Counted from the first letter of the stretch, positions 38,801-49,880 are shown. The stretch: DNA of 64,000 nucleotides from Coptis chinensis (GCA_015680905.1 CM027382.1:16279501-16343500), one strand, 5' to 3'. Notes: generated from the sequence alone by a model not told the origin. Made by a program: numbers and translations.

Positions 38801-39468
38801 TTGCGTAAGATCGGTTCCCCGGATAGCGGCAAAGAATTCTACATATAGAAGAATAAAACAAGAGTCTCAAACAATGCATTTAGTTTCAAACGACCCAGCC
38901 ATGTAGTTTCATCAAGAGTCCAAACGACCCGGCCATGTAGTTCTATAGTGTAATGAAACGACCGCCATGTAGTTCTCAGTGTAATGAAACGACCCAGCCA
39001 TGTCGTTCCAGTAGTGTTCTCAAACTACACCACCCATGTCGTTCCAGTAGTGTTCTCAAACTACACCGCCATGTCGTTCAGTAGTGTTCTCAAACCACAG
39101 GCCCATGTCGTTTGATAGTGTTACCAAACCGACCCGACCATGTCGTTTGGGCTCGGGTTTTGCATTCATTCATTTTGCATCCATTCATTCATTCATTCAA
39201 TCAATCAAGTGTTTTGTATTCATTTTAATCAAGTGTTACCTCATTATTTAGGTTTTGCATTTTGTCGTCGACGATTTCTCGAATTTCATTTGCTTTCGAC
39301 TTGTCGCGATCTTCAAATTCTTCACCTTGACCTTCAACATTTTGTTCCACTTCTTCACTTTCAACATATCTTCTATTTTTTCCTTTCTCTAATTTGTTGT
39401 TCTTCTCTAATTTGTTGTTGTACATCAAACATTACCTCAAATACTTCTTCTTCATCTTCATGTTCCAT
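35886..39468 (-). pseudogene. FAR1-MULE transposase with OTU-like region, decayed
   Basis: Minus strand. A likely first exon (39468-39240) encodes an acidic N-terminus starting MEHEDEEEVFEV and ends at a GAG/GTAACA donor. After an intron holding array 2, a short exon lies near 38820-38745. An exon from 38637 then gives a FAR1-type DNA-binding region (FHTRSEAIDWATARG, ECSGVYRSH, GCPFKLKG, and HNHPL after a frame change). The MULE transposase domain follows: LLWAHPEGVKLA with the first catalytic Asp in VFMLD (about 38050-37980), then LLQSETTVDYEWALHHF and SPSVI (37890-37800). Downstream are KTKGRPKG and KRDPSHFEH (about 36900-36810), a Thr/Pro/Lys-rich repeat (36780-36560) and an OTU-like stretch. 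That stretch has VGDG, a damaged catalytic-Cys position and EEWPQMRRELHEEL (about 36480-36350). The last frame stops at 35886. Several frameshifts are present. The fusion of MULE and OTU parts is inferred from order and orientation. Confidence 0.78.
38886..39150. repeat. Palindromic ACGAC minisatellite, array 2 (intronic)
   Basis: About eight units of 35-40 bp. They combine AAACGACCCRGCCATG with TcGTTc or TaGTTt and a linker such as agtagtgttctc. The array lies in the inferred first intron of the MULE transposase gene. It shares the AAACGAC...GTCGTTT core with arrays 1 and 3. Confidence 0.85.
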
Positions 39469-39599
39469 TTAGAGAAACTTGAGTGTGTAGAAAACTTGAG
39501 TATGTAGAAAACTTGAGTATTCTATGTAAAACCCTAAACTCTAAACCGAAAGTGAATGAGTATTCTATATATATTTGAAATTTTGATATATTTCGAATA

Positions 39600-40165
39600 A
39601 TTGAGTGAAATATATTTGTAAACCCCCAAACTAGTTTATTATTTACAATTGAATAAAAAAATGGAAAATAACAAGTTTAGATATAAAACAGATTATTATT
39701 TTAGATTTGGATAATTTAGTGAAATATGTTTGAAATTAAATTTTTTTTGTTTTTATGCATTTAAATTTGTAAACCCTAAACCCTAAAACCCAAACCCCAA
39801 ACCCCAAACTAGATTATGATTCAAAATTTGAAAAGAAAATAAAAAATAATAAGTTTATAAATAAAACAAATTATTATTTTGAATAATTAAGTAAAATTTG
39901 TTAGCACCTAAATTTGTAAATAACTCTAAACCCTAAACCCTAAATCTCAACCTAGTTTTATGATTCACAATTTTAAAAATAAAATAAAAAATAACAAGTT
40001 TAGATATAAAACAAATTATTATTTCAAATAATTAAGTGAAATATGTTGGTACGAAATTTCTAAACCTTGAACTCTGAACTCTAAACCCCAAACTAGTTTA
40101 TGATTCACAATTGAAAAAATAATAATAATAACAAGTTTAGATATAAAACAAATTATTATTTTAGA
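39600..40165. repeat. Four tandem ~145-bp units with CCCTAAA motifs
   Basis: Units beginning with CCCTAAA-type or degenerate aaccc runs, then aaactagtttatgattcaca, then aataacaagtttagatataa and aaacaaattattatttt, recur at about 39620, 39775, 39920 and 40065. The telomere-type CCCTAAA is tandem only at about 39775 and 39930. The units lie upstream of the MULE gene. Confidence 0.8.
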
Positions 40166-40329
40166 TTTTATAGCATGTTTGATTACATGTTTTAACTTGG
40201 TTATAAAGATACTATGTCATAACAGATAAAGAGTGTAGAGTGCATGTAGTTTTATTGATGTAATTGTGTTGTTTCTAACCCAATTTTTAAATCGGTTTCA
40301 ATTTTTCTAATTCAATTGAAATCGCTTTG

Positions 40330-41050
40330 AGTGCATTTGGAATCGTTTGAGTGCGTGTCCATCGCCGTTTGAGTGTACACTCAAACACGCGACCAAGTCG
40401 TTGAGTGTAAACTCAAATTACATGTCCAAGTCGTTTGAGTGTACACTCGCATCTACATGACCATGTCGCTTGAGTGTTACTTTGAGTTTGAGTTACACTC
40501 AAACTAGATGGCCAAGTCGTTTGAGTGTATATTCAAACGATATGGACAAGTCGTTTGAGTGTTACTCACACTAACACCGAAACTACGCGGCCATGTAGTT
40601 TGAGTGTACACTCAAACGACATGGCCGCCAGAAGTTTGAGTGTTAGTGTGAGTAACACCAAAACTACTGGCCGCCATGTAGTTTGAGTGTACACTCAAAA
40701 CGACTTGGTCATGTAGTTTGAGTGCACACTCAAAACGACATGGCCAAACGTGCGTAGTTTCATGTACACACTCAAACTACATGGTCGCCAGTAGTTTCAT
40801 TGTATAATCAAAACTACATGGGCCAGAAGTTTCAAGTGTTAGTGTGAGTAACACTCAAACGACTTGGTCATGTCGTCCCGAAAGTATACACTCAAACGAC
40901 TTGGAGAAGTCGTTTTCGTTTTCACTTAAACGACATGGTCATATGCGTTTCGTTTACACTCAAACGACCACCCACCATGTCGTTTGAGTGTAAACAAACG
41001 ACTTCGCCAAGTCGTTTGAGTGTACACTCGCACGACATGGTCGGTGGTCG
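40330..41050. repeat. Palindromic ACGAC minisatellite, array 3
   Basis: The largest array, with roughly 15-18 units of about 40-45 bp. The unit alternates gtACACTCAAACGACatgg and ccaagTCGTTTGAGTGTac, so consecutive half-units form long inverted repeats centred on tggcca and on gtgtacac. Some half-units read actac/gtagt in place of cgac/gtcgt. It lies upstream of the MULE transposase gene. Confidence 0.88.
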
Positions 41051-43218
41051 GGGGTTCGCTTTTGGCAATACCGTTGAATTGGTTCTTTGGGCTTGGGCTT
41101 TATGGCAAATTTGTAATATGGCAAATTTGTAAAATTTCTTTTTTTTTGAGGGGTTGCCCAATCCAATTTGATGAGTGCCCAATGGAATCACCTTTTCTAA
41201 ATAGTAAAGATATGCCAAATTCTAGAGTACGCAAGTTGTACATGTGCTATTACATTTGGACCCTCCATCAAGCAAAAGGTGAAGGTGTATTGCATGGCAG
41301 AGTCTATAATCAAGAGTGTATTGTACCAGCGCACCCATAAGAGGGTGTACTCTAGAACTGGTATATAGTAAAGATTTGTTGGGTTTAAGGGTGTTTACAC
41401 GAATAGGCGGGATCGCTCGACTTGGGATCGGCTTCATAAGCTTCACTGTCATAGATGTTTCAGACCTTCTATTAATTTTGGCTCTCAAGGTTTGTGCTTC
41501 TGTACAGAGGTTTACATCTTTTCTTCAAATAAGAACATTATATTCATAGATCAACTCCATTTTATGTGTTGCTAGATCCAAAAGTTGGTGTGAATTAGTT
41601 ATTCTAAGGTTTCATTTACATAATAGCGTGGATATATAGACTTAATCTAGCTCATTTTTCGTTATTTTTTATTTTTTGGTAAAGTTCGTTATTTCTTATT
41701 TTCTTCACGTATTTTAGCATACAAGTGTAGTTTGAAGGAGAACTAAATATACGGCTGATGGCATGTAATAACCCAAATAGGTGGTTCTCTTATAATCTGG
41801 AAAGCATATTGTAAGTTTGTAACCAGCCAATGGCTTGAGACAGCCATATATTCTCTAAGTTGTAGATTCTGGCCTAGCTACATCTTTTGGTTCTGGCTTC
41901 TGCCATACCTCTATCGTTATCTTTGAAGCAGTTATCAGTAGAAAAAAATGCAATTCCCCTAAATTCCATTAAAAATAACCGAAGCCAAAAGAGATAATGA
42001 GTGATTTATTTAAAAACTATAAAAGTGAAGAACAGCTCTATAAAAGATCATTCAAACACTTCATTTTGTGTGCCTAACCAAACAGTGGAGGAAGTCTTTT
42101 CTGGGATTTTCTCTAGTTGATTTCTCAGATGTCTTAAGACGTAAAGCTAAGGTTTCATATATAAAGAGGGCAACTTTTGGAGGGGGAGTGCTTAAAGTGG
42201 GGGCATTTTGATTTTGTGCAAGAGATGTCATAGATAAATCTCGCAAATACTCAAAAATGAAGTTGCTAAAACGAGCTCATGCCGGAGATTCTGTGGTAAG
42301 TGCGGTAAGTGCTAACTGCTGACAATTGTATAAAAAAACGGATGGAGGTGGGGTTTTGTTATGTTTAACATTCATTTAGGAGTCTACTCGCAACAAATTC
42401 CCACCAGTAAGTGGTTGTAGCATTCACACCATTAGTAGAAAGTCACTTCTTCTTCCAAAATTCTGTACAAGTACTTAAAATCTTGAACCAGATTCATCTG
42501 AAAGACTGGCGGCAAATCTATACTAACAAATGTCAAGCCTAACTGATCATTTGATCCAAGAGACAATACTAGAATCGATGCCTGAGAAATCAAGGTTACA
42601 TATATAAGAAGAGTAGAGTAAAAAGGAGGCAACAGTCTCAAGGTATCTCAGGGATTTAAACTTGAGGCATTAGCCTTGGCCGGTCTTCTGAGCTACAACC
42701 CTCGCTACAAAATTGAAATTGAGCCTCCAGACTAGATTGCATAGCCTTGAGACTAGTCTTCACCGATTTTTTCTATGGTTGGTAAGGTCGGATTGCATAA
42801 CTAGGTATAAGATTCCCTAGAATGTGAGGTACATGATGGTTCCTGTCGAATTCAATGCTATGAAATAGATACATTTACAATGTTTTGTTCCTGTGTATCA
42901 TGCATTAAGAAACTATAATACTGTAAATGTTCTAAGAACCCTGCTAGCAAAAAATAGGCAGTAGGATTAAAAATGAAGTAGCTAGCACGACAAGTGTTTC
43001 TTTTGCCCTGTTTAGTTCCATTACCTTGTTACAGATTAACAGCAGCAAATCCAACAAGTTAGAATTGAAATACAGAAAAATTACAAATAATAGCTAGTCA
43101 GTACATGCCATACCATCTACCAAGGGAAAATTGTTACCCAGATCTGTGGTTGTGTAATAGACCGTGAATCACAACTGTAACCACAAAACTTCTCAACACT
43201 TTCATCTTCTAAATTGAA
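41051..43218. other. Spacer, no recognised gene
   Basis: About 2.2 kb with only short, unrecognised open frames on both strands. No TIR or tRNA is seen. It ends at the insertion site of the next copia element. Confidence 0.4.
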
Positions 43219-43223
43219 GATAC

Positions 43224-44007
43224 TGTTGTGTTGTGGAACCGTCGAGCTTTGCTCCGGTGTCCGACTATGCCGCTTTCACGATTTTCTGTTTGGAGAAGAA
43301 GGCGCACCCTGTGCTCCACTTGGTCTTGTCCAAGGTGCATCCCGCGCTCATGCTGTGAGAAAATTACTGGAAGTTGGCAGCAAAGGGGGCGCACCCTGCA
43401 CTCGACCATGCCTTGGTTAAGGCGCACCCCGCACTCATGCCTTGTGAAAGTTACTGGAAGTCAGCAAATAAGGGGGCGCGACTTGCGCTCGCCCATGCCT
43501 TGGTCAGGGCGCACTCTGCGCTCATGCCTACCAAAATTTTGACAGTGTTTCGATATTTTGGCCCAAAGCCCATTTTCTCACATTTTTCTATGTGTACCTA
43601 TATAAAGGAAATAAAATAGGGTTTTGAGACAACTTTGAGAGATTCATTTCTTAGGTATTGTGGAAGCTCTATTGAGCTAGGGTTTGAGTGAGGCCTCTTG
43701 TTCTTGATTCTTGTTACCTCTTGTAAACTCTGCAATCTTTGCTATAAAGGAAACTCGGCTCTTATATGGATGTAGGTAACATTTACCGAACCACTTTAAA
43801 TCTTTTTGTCTCTTTGCATAATTTACTTCTATATTTATTGTTTGCTATGATTGTGATGATAAATTAGTGGTTTTGCATGTTAAGTTTATTGTGATAACTA
43901 CCAAAGTCTTGGGTGGGTGATTTTCTTGGTGTGAGCTCCAAGTTGAAATCATTTGGGATAGAAAATAACTAGATTGAGGTATGACTTTCTAGTGAAATCT
44001 CCCAACA
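43224..44007 (+). repeat. 5' LTR of the RT-deleted copia element
   Basis: It is 784 bp, TG to CA, and matches 47217-47991 along its length. It contains GC-rich ggcgca...ccgcgctcatgcc units repeated three to four times in the U3 half (about 43300-43530) and a TATA-like ctatataaagg near 43599. Confidence 0.93.
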
Positions 44008-44009
44008 AG

Positions 44010-44021
44010 TAGTATCAGAGC
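44010..44021 (+). other. Primer-binding site, initiator Met tRNA type
   Basis: TAGTATCAGAGC starts two bases after the LTR. It differs by one base from the usual plant copia site TGGTATCAGAGC, which pairs with the 3' end of initiator methionine tRNA. Confidence 0.85.
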
Positions 44022-44145
44022 TTGATTTCTGAATCAGTGTATACAGGGTGTGTGAGGAAAAGACTTCACCTTTACCATTAGAAGCTAGGTGTTTGTAGAA
44101 ATTCCTCTGAAAGGGTCTTCACCATTGTTTGGTTCATTGGAAGTC

Positions 44146-47106
44146 ATGACGACCGACAAAGAAAGTCACAAGATAGAGAAGTTTGATGGTACAAACTTCG
44201 GCTATTGAAAGATGCAAATTGACGACTACCTTTACCAAAAAGATTTGTATGAACCTTTGATGGGAGAGAAGCCAACGAGTTACAAGCAAAGTGAATGGGA
44301 TTTGCTAGATAAAAAAGTATTGGCGACAATTCGATTGAGTCTCTCAAAGTCGGTGGCCTTCAATATTAAAAATGAGAAGACGGCGAAGTCTCTCATGAAG
44401 GCACTCACGTGCATGTATGAGCAACCTTTGGCCGCGAACAAGGTCTATTTGATTACCAAGCTCTTCTCTATGAGAATGTCGGAGAATGATTCCTTCAAGG
44501 ATCACTTAAATGAATTCAACCAAACGAAAGACCAATTGGAGTCGGTTGAGATTACATTTAGTGATGAAGTGAGAGCGTTGGCGATAATAGGACAAATGCC
44601 TCCAAGTTGGAAGGCTACGGTTGCGGCTATTAGTGGCTTGACGGGAATGAATAAGTTGAAATTCGACGATGTTGTTAGTATGATACTAGCGGATGAAATT
44701 CGAAGGAGTTCGGATAGGGCCTTGACATCGGGTTCGGCTTTGAGTACCGAGAGCGAAGGGATGCACATGCACAAGGGTTGTGGTAGACCGAAAAATAGAA
44801 GGGGGAGAATAAACTCTCATGCCCCTAGTGATGAGCCTAGAGATGATAATATCATTATATGTTACAATTGTGGTTTGCCTGGCCACTATAGTAACCGATG
44901 CCAAGCACCAAGGAATGACAACTACAAGAAGAATCAAAAAGCTAATATAGTTTAAGTGGAAGATAATGCTTTGATATGTTCGATGAAGAACAATAAGGAG
45001 TATTGGGTTTTAGATTCCGGCGCATCATTCCATGTGACCTCAAATCGAGAGTTCTTTGAGAACTACACCAAAGGTGACCATGGAAAGGTCTTTCTTGGTG
45101 ATGACCAATCTTGTGCCATTGTTGGCAAAGGTGATGTCCGTGTCAAGTTGAAAGATAGGACATGGTTATTGAGGGATGTTCGACACGTTCCGGATTTGAG
45201 GAAGAATTTGATTTCGGTGGGTCAATTGGCTAGTGAAGGATTTGTTACAATCTTCACGAGGGATACTTGGAAAGTCTTTAAGGGTTCTCTAATAGTCGCT
45301 AAAGGCGACAAGGATGGTACTCTCTATATGATCGCACACGGGTGTGGGTCGAATGTCGTGGCAAATGGCAAAGAGGATCCAAATATTTGGCACTGCAGAC
45401 TTGGTCACATGAGTGGGAAAGGAATGCAAATACTTCACTCCACTGGTAAACTCCCATTATAGTCGACAGACTTTGACTTCTGCGAGAATGCATCTTTGAA
45501 AAGCAGAGAAGGGTGAGTTTTCAGGAGATGGGTCGAACTCTGAAAGTTAAGAAGCTTGAGTTGATTCATACAGATGTCTGGGGGCCAGCTAATGTCTCTT
45601 CACTTGGCGGAAAGTTATATTGTGTGACTTTCATTTATGACCATACTAGGAAGGTATGGGTCTATTTCTTGAGACACAAGTCTGAGGTATTGGAAGTGTT
45701 CAAGACGTGGAAGACCATGGTTGAGAATGAGACATGCTTCAAGGTGAAGAAACTGAGATCCGATAATTGTGGAGAGTATGTTGACTCAGGTCTTAAGAAG
45801 TATTGTGCTAACAGTGGCATCAAGATGGAAAAGACTTTGCGAGGGACATTTCAGGAGAATGGGGTCACAAAGCGGATGATTAGAACACTGACAGATAGGG
45901 CTAGGTGTATGCGTACACTAGCAGGCCTGCCTGAGCAATTTTGGGCAGAGAGTGTTAGCACAGCAACTTACCTGATCAACCGAGGACCATCAGTACCTTT
46001 GGATTTCAGGATTCCAGAGGAAGTGTGGAGCAGGAAGGATGTGAACCTTTCCCATTTGAGAGTGTTTGGGTGTGAGTCCTATGTGCACACTAGTGACCAA
46101 GCTAGGAGTAAGCTTGATGTCAAGTGTACCTTCATTGGATATGGCAATGATGATCTTGGTTATCATTTTTGGGATGACCAAAACCGGAAAATTATTCGAA
46201 GCAGAGATGCCTTGTTCAGTGAGACGGTTTTGTACAGGACGTAAAAGAAACACGAGCCCATGGAGCCTTCTGAGATAGTGACACCGGTATGTTGTTGAGT
46301 TGGAAGGCTCTGATATGAGTCGTGGTGTTGTGGAAGTTCCACAGTCAGATGATGATAGTAGTGACTCAGGTGAAAAGACTACGCCACCAAGTCCATCTCC
46401 ACCTCGTGCACTAAGGAGGTTATCCAGGCAAACTGTACCGAACATGAAGTATCCTCCCTCCACCTATTTATTCATTGATGATGGTGGACCTCATTGCTAT
46501 GATGCGGCATTGGAGGTTGGTGATGCTAGCAAGTGGGAGCTTGTTATGCATGATGAGACGAAGTCCCTCGTCTTTAGTGTCACTTGGGAGTTGGCCAAAG
46601 TACCCAAGGACATGACTTTACATAGCAAATGGGTGTATCGAGTCAAGAAGGAACATAATGGTTCCAAGAGATACATGGCAATGATATTCTCCCCAAACAC
46701 TTTTCAGTCAGTGTTTAGTATTGTTATAGCAGAAGGTTTAAACCTTAAGCAGTTAGATGTGAAAATTGCTCACCTCCATTGTGACCATGTTGAGGAGATT
46801 TACACGCAACAACTGTTGGGTTTCCTACAGAAGGATAAAGAGATTATGGTGCGCAAGCTGAGAAAGAGCTTGCGTGGTTTCCAACAAGCCCCTAGGCGAT
46901 GGTACATGGTCTGCACGCACCCGAATATATCCCATGCAGTGGGAGTTGCTTGGAGGTTTATGGCTAACATTGGCAAACATCATTGGGAAGCAGTGAAACG
47001 GATATTGTGTTATTCATGGAGTACCATGGAGACATGTCTATGTCATGGTAGGGGTGTTGTGAAGATGAAGTTGAAGTGTTCAACTTCGGTGGGTCTTCTT
47101 GCTTGA
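44146..47106 (+). pseudogene. Copia gag-pol with nonsense changes and an RT core deletion
   Basis: ATG 44146 opens gag, and a TGA at 44206-44208 stands where a tryptophan codon is expected. Gag then reads to 44955, with a CCHC knuckle CYNCGLPGHYSNRC. After a TAA comes the protease, with YWVLDSGASFH (about 45000). Pre-integrase (IWHCRLGHMSGKGMQ) is cut by a stop at 45460. Integrase runs 45513-46244 with IHTDVW, RSDNCGEY and an altered third motif (QENGVTKRM). RT starts near 46520 (SKWVYRVKKEHNGSKRYMA) and shows two losses: one between YMA and FSP, and a larger one after QQAPRRWY, where the sequence jumps to THPNISHAVGV. The YVDD box and most of RNase H are missing. Confidence 0.9.
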
Positions 47107-47216
47107 AGACCATGATGGATGAGCCGAGTGTTTCATTAGTAAATTGGATTTGGATTGAGTTGTTACAATTGAGATGTGATGTGCATGTAGAATCTCGAAA
47201 GTTCCAAGTGGGAGAT

Positions 47217-47991
47217 TGTTGGGTTGTGGAACCGTCGAGCTTTGCTCCGGTGTCCGACTATGCCGCTTTCACGATTTTCTGTTTGGAGAATAAGGCGCAC
47301 CCTGCGCTCCACTTGGTCTTGTCCAAGGCGCACCCCGTGCTCATGCTGTGAGAAAGTTACTAGAAGTTGGCAACGAAGGGGGCGCGCTACGCGCTCGACC
47401 ATGCCTTGGTCGAGGCGCACCCCGCGCTCATGCCTTGCGAAAGTTATTGGAAGTTAGCAAAAAAGAAAGACCCACCACCCATGCCTTGGTCGTATGACAC
47501 CTAGCTCATGCCTATTGAAATTTAGACAGTGTTTCGATATTTCGGCCCAAAGCCCATTTTCTCACCTTTTTCTATGTGTACCTATATAAAGGAAATAGAA
47601 TAGGGTTTTAAGACAACTTTGAGAGATTCATTTCTTGGGTATTGTGGGAGCTCTATTGAGCTAGGGTTTGAGTGAGGCCTCTTGTTCTTGATTCTTGTTA
47701 CCTCTTGTAAACTCTTCAATCTTTGCTATAAAGGAAACTCGGCTCTTATGTGGATGTAGGTAACATTTACCGAACCACCTTAAATCTTTGTGTCTCTTTG
47801 CATCATTTACTTCCATATTTATTGTTTGCTGTGATTGTGATGATAAATTAGTGGTTTTGCATGTTGAGTTTGTTGTGATAACTACCAAAGTCTTGGGTGA
47901 GTGATTTCCTTAGTGTGAGCTCCAAGTTGAAATCATTTGGGATAGAAAGTAACTAGATTGAAGTGTGACTTTCTAGTGAAATCTTCTAACA
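47217..47991 (+). repeat. 3' LTR of the RT-deleted copia element
   Basis: It is 775 bp and parallel to the 5' LTR. Part of the GC-rich repeat region is altered near 47460-47500. It is followed directly by the gatac duplication. Confidence 0.93.
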
Positions 47992-47999
47992 GATACCTA

Positions 48000-48861
48000 C
48001 AGGTCCGGTCCTGAGCAGGTGCAATGTGGGCGACCGCATAGGGCCCCAATATACAAGGCCCAAAAAAATAATATTAGTAGAAAAGGCCTATTTGGCAAAT
48101 CACACACCTAAAAAACTAGAAATTTCACAAATCACAATAAGCAACAGAAATATCCCTTCATATTCTCTTTCCCCATTAATTATTTTCGTAAAAATAGGAA
48201 ATAAGATATATAATAAATGAGTATTATCGAAAAAATAGATCTTCTCAACGACTAGATACCTCATTAATTATTTGCCTCAATTACTCTAATACAAAAGAAA
48301 GAGTACAAAAAAAATCATTCACCATTTCACTTTCTGATCATCTAATATCCTCTCATTCTCAAAATTTCTTTTTACAATTGTGGATTTGTATTAGTTTTCA
48401 CTTTGATTATTCACCTAACTTTTGATTCTTCTTCAAGTAAGTTAGAGATTAAAATCAATTTTCCCTTTCTTAAATATTATTTTAATAACTCAATTTAATT
48501 CCAAAGTAATCTAGTCTAATTTAGTGTTGTATATATATTTTAATTGCAGACATTACAAATTGTCATGTGAATTGTGAAGTGTGCAGTGACTTCATCAAGC
48601 AGACGCATACCACTATCGTTCATCTTCATTTAAGTATTAAGCATATCAGGAGACTTTTAAGTATACAAGAAAGACTAAATGGGCTAGCATTAATATCTAT
48701 TGAAAATGAATTTTTAAAGAAAATTAACTTTGAAAGCTTTTGCAGCCAAAAATGTGAGAAGGGAATATTTCGATAATCCATTTTGTGTTGATGGAAGAGT
48801 ACTGGAAGAGGGCCACATTTCGATGTTTGCACGGGCTATTGAAAACTCAAGAACGGCCCTG
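48000..48861 (+). mobile_element. Non-autonomous hAT element (862 bp)
   Basis: The terminal inverted repeats are CAGGTCCGGTCCTGAG on the left and the complement of CAGGGCCGTTCTTGAG on the right. The 8-bp target duplication gataccta flanks it (47992-47999 and 48862-48869). The 8-bp length and CAGGG-type end fit hAT. The interior keeps a short piece of the transposase C-terminus, so this is a deletion derivative. Confidence 0.9.
48567..48776 (+). pseudogene. hAT transposase C-terminal remnant
   Basis: The frame ends with IQERLNGLALISIENEFLKK, the typical end of the hAT dimerisation region (family pattern RLN.LA.LSIE...L..I). A frame change follows near FESF, after which an ASKNVRREYF-like stretch lies in another frame. 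No DDE or zinc-finger part is present. Confidence 0.75.
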
Positions 48862-48956
48862 GATACCTACATCATGAGGTTGTGAATTCCTTCCAATTGT
48901 AAGATTTGAAGTTGTTATAATTGAAATAAATACAGTTCCCTTTAAATCCAGAATCT

Positions 48957-49880
48957 TCATAAACTAAAAGAGATGTCAGAGTTTTTATAATCCAAGAAAA
49001 TCGCATGATTCTGTAATGTTCTAACCTCTGCCCAAGTTTTGCTAATCGGATCTAATTGAAGAACTTCGAAATCCACATTAGATATTTTCCTAACCAGCAA
49101 TAGCTCCCCAGCTGATTCCACCAAAGAATAATCACAAGTGGAATAGGAATTAGCTTTTGTTCTGATTTCAGTAATCACTGGCGAAGGACCACTAACATCA
49201 CAATCCAAAACGCGTCCATCATTATCAACTGCATAGAATTTCCCCTTGAAATACACAATATCTTCATAACGTTTTGAATATTCCGGAGGGACTACGTGAG
49301 CCCAATCAGTATTTTTTTTTTTTTGTTTGGTAAGCGTTTTGAATATTTTGATCTTTGATTCGAACCCTACGTGAGCCCAATCAGTATTACCCATATGATA
49401 AAACCCTAAAGAACCATCACGAAAAATACTCATAACTAACACTCATTATCAATCAAACTAGTAGGACAGGAAGATAAAACCGCTTTTTTTATGTACTTTT
49501 CTTGAATCTCCGGTGAATATAGCCACTTGACCCTATGTACTCGCCGCTCAAAACTTTGTATTTGGCTTCCGGTAATTGGACTCAAGGAGTAAACCATCGG
49601 AAAAGGGTTTACTATAGACAAGGATCCAAAAGTTTTTCCATAAACAGAAAGACAGTAAGTTTTGTTATCTTGAAGGTTTAGATATCGACATTGAGTATCG
49701 ACCTTCTTGTCGAAAGGAAGCAAAAGCCAAAGTTGTGGAGGTAGGTTTTGTGGGTTTTTACTGAAACAAGTTTCCAGGACTTGCATACACATCGGAATCG
49801 AATTAAATCCACGAAGTTGTTCACCAATCTTTCTGTGACCGTTCTAATAAAAAGTTGGGAGGATTTGACCAATCAGTCAT
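48957..49880 (-). pseudogene. F-box/DUF295 protein pseudogene with a short SINE insertion
   Basis: Minus strand, ATG at 49880 (MTDWSN). The F-box reads RLVNNFVDLIRFRCVCKSW after one frameshift. A second frameshift follows near KLVSV, and the body then reads LWLLLPFDKK and, as far as DYKNSDISFSL, shares its layout with the intact F-box neighbour. It keeps DIVYFKGKFYAVDNDGRVLD, the matching segment of the DUF295 family. The C-terminal part after IFLDY is missing. A 75-bp insertion at 49314-49388 keeps the frame. Two frameshifts and the missing end make it a likely pseudogene. Confidence 0.85.
49292..49388 (-). mobile_element. 5'-truncated tRNA-type SINE with target duplication
   Basis: On the minus strand, a 53-base insert begins GGTTCGAATC, a tRNA B-box match, and ends in an A-rich tail (aacaaaaaaaaaaa). 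It is flanked by exact 22-bp repeats at 49292-49313 and 49367-49388. B-box, A-tail and a long target duplication together indicate a short retroposed SINE remnant or a piece of a tRNA-like transcript. The period of 75 bp keeps the F-box frame open. Confidence 0.7.

Larger units (their letters stand above)
43224..47991 (+). mobile_element. Ty1/copia element lacking the RT catalytic core
   Basis: The LTRs at 43224-44007 and 47217-47991 begin TGTTG and end AACA. The 5-bp target duplication is gatac (43219-43223 and 47992-47996). A primer-binding site for initiator Met tRNA follows the 5' LTR and a purine tract (aagtgggagat) precedes the 3' LTR. The internal region of about 3.2 kb is short because the RT/RNase H part is mostly deleted, so the element can move only in trans. 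It is inserted inside the target duplication of the adjacent hAT element. Confidence 0.93.

Noticed and set aside
39140..39472. 110-codon plus-strand open frame
   Set aside because: It is antisense to the acidic first exon of the MULE gene and overlaps array 2. Its cysteine/serine runs mirror that composition.
35090..41050. CRISPR-like array reading of the ACGAC repeats
   Set aside because: Units and linkers are both degenerate and repeated, there are no unique spacers, and the DNA is a plant nuclear genome.
26617..41170. Possible TIR pair for one large Mutator-like element: cccctcaaaaa-type sequence at about 26626 and its complement near 41140-41155
   Set aside because: Similarity is about a dozen low-complexity bases, no 9-bp target duplication was found, and the left sequence is itself a local tandem repeat.
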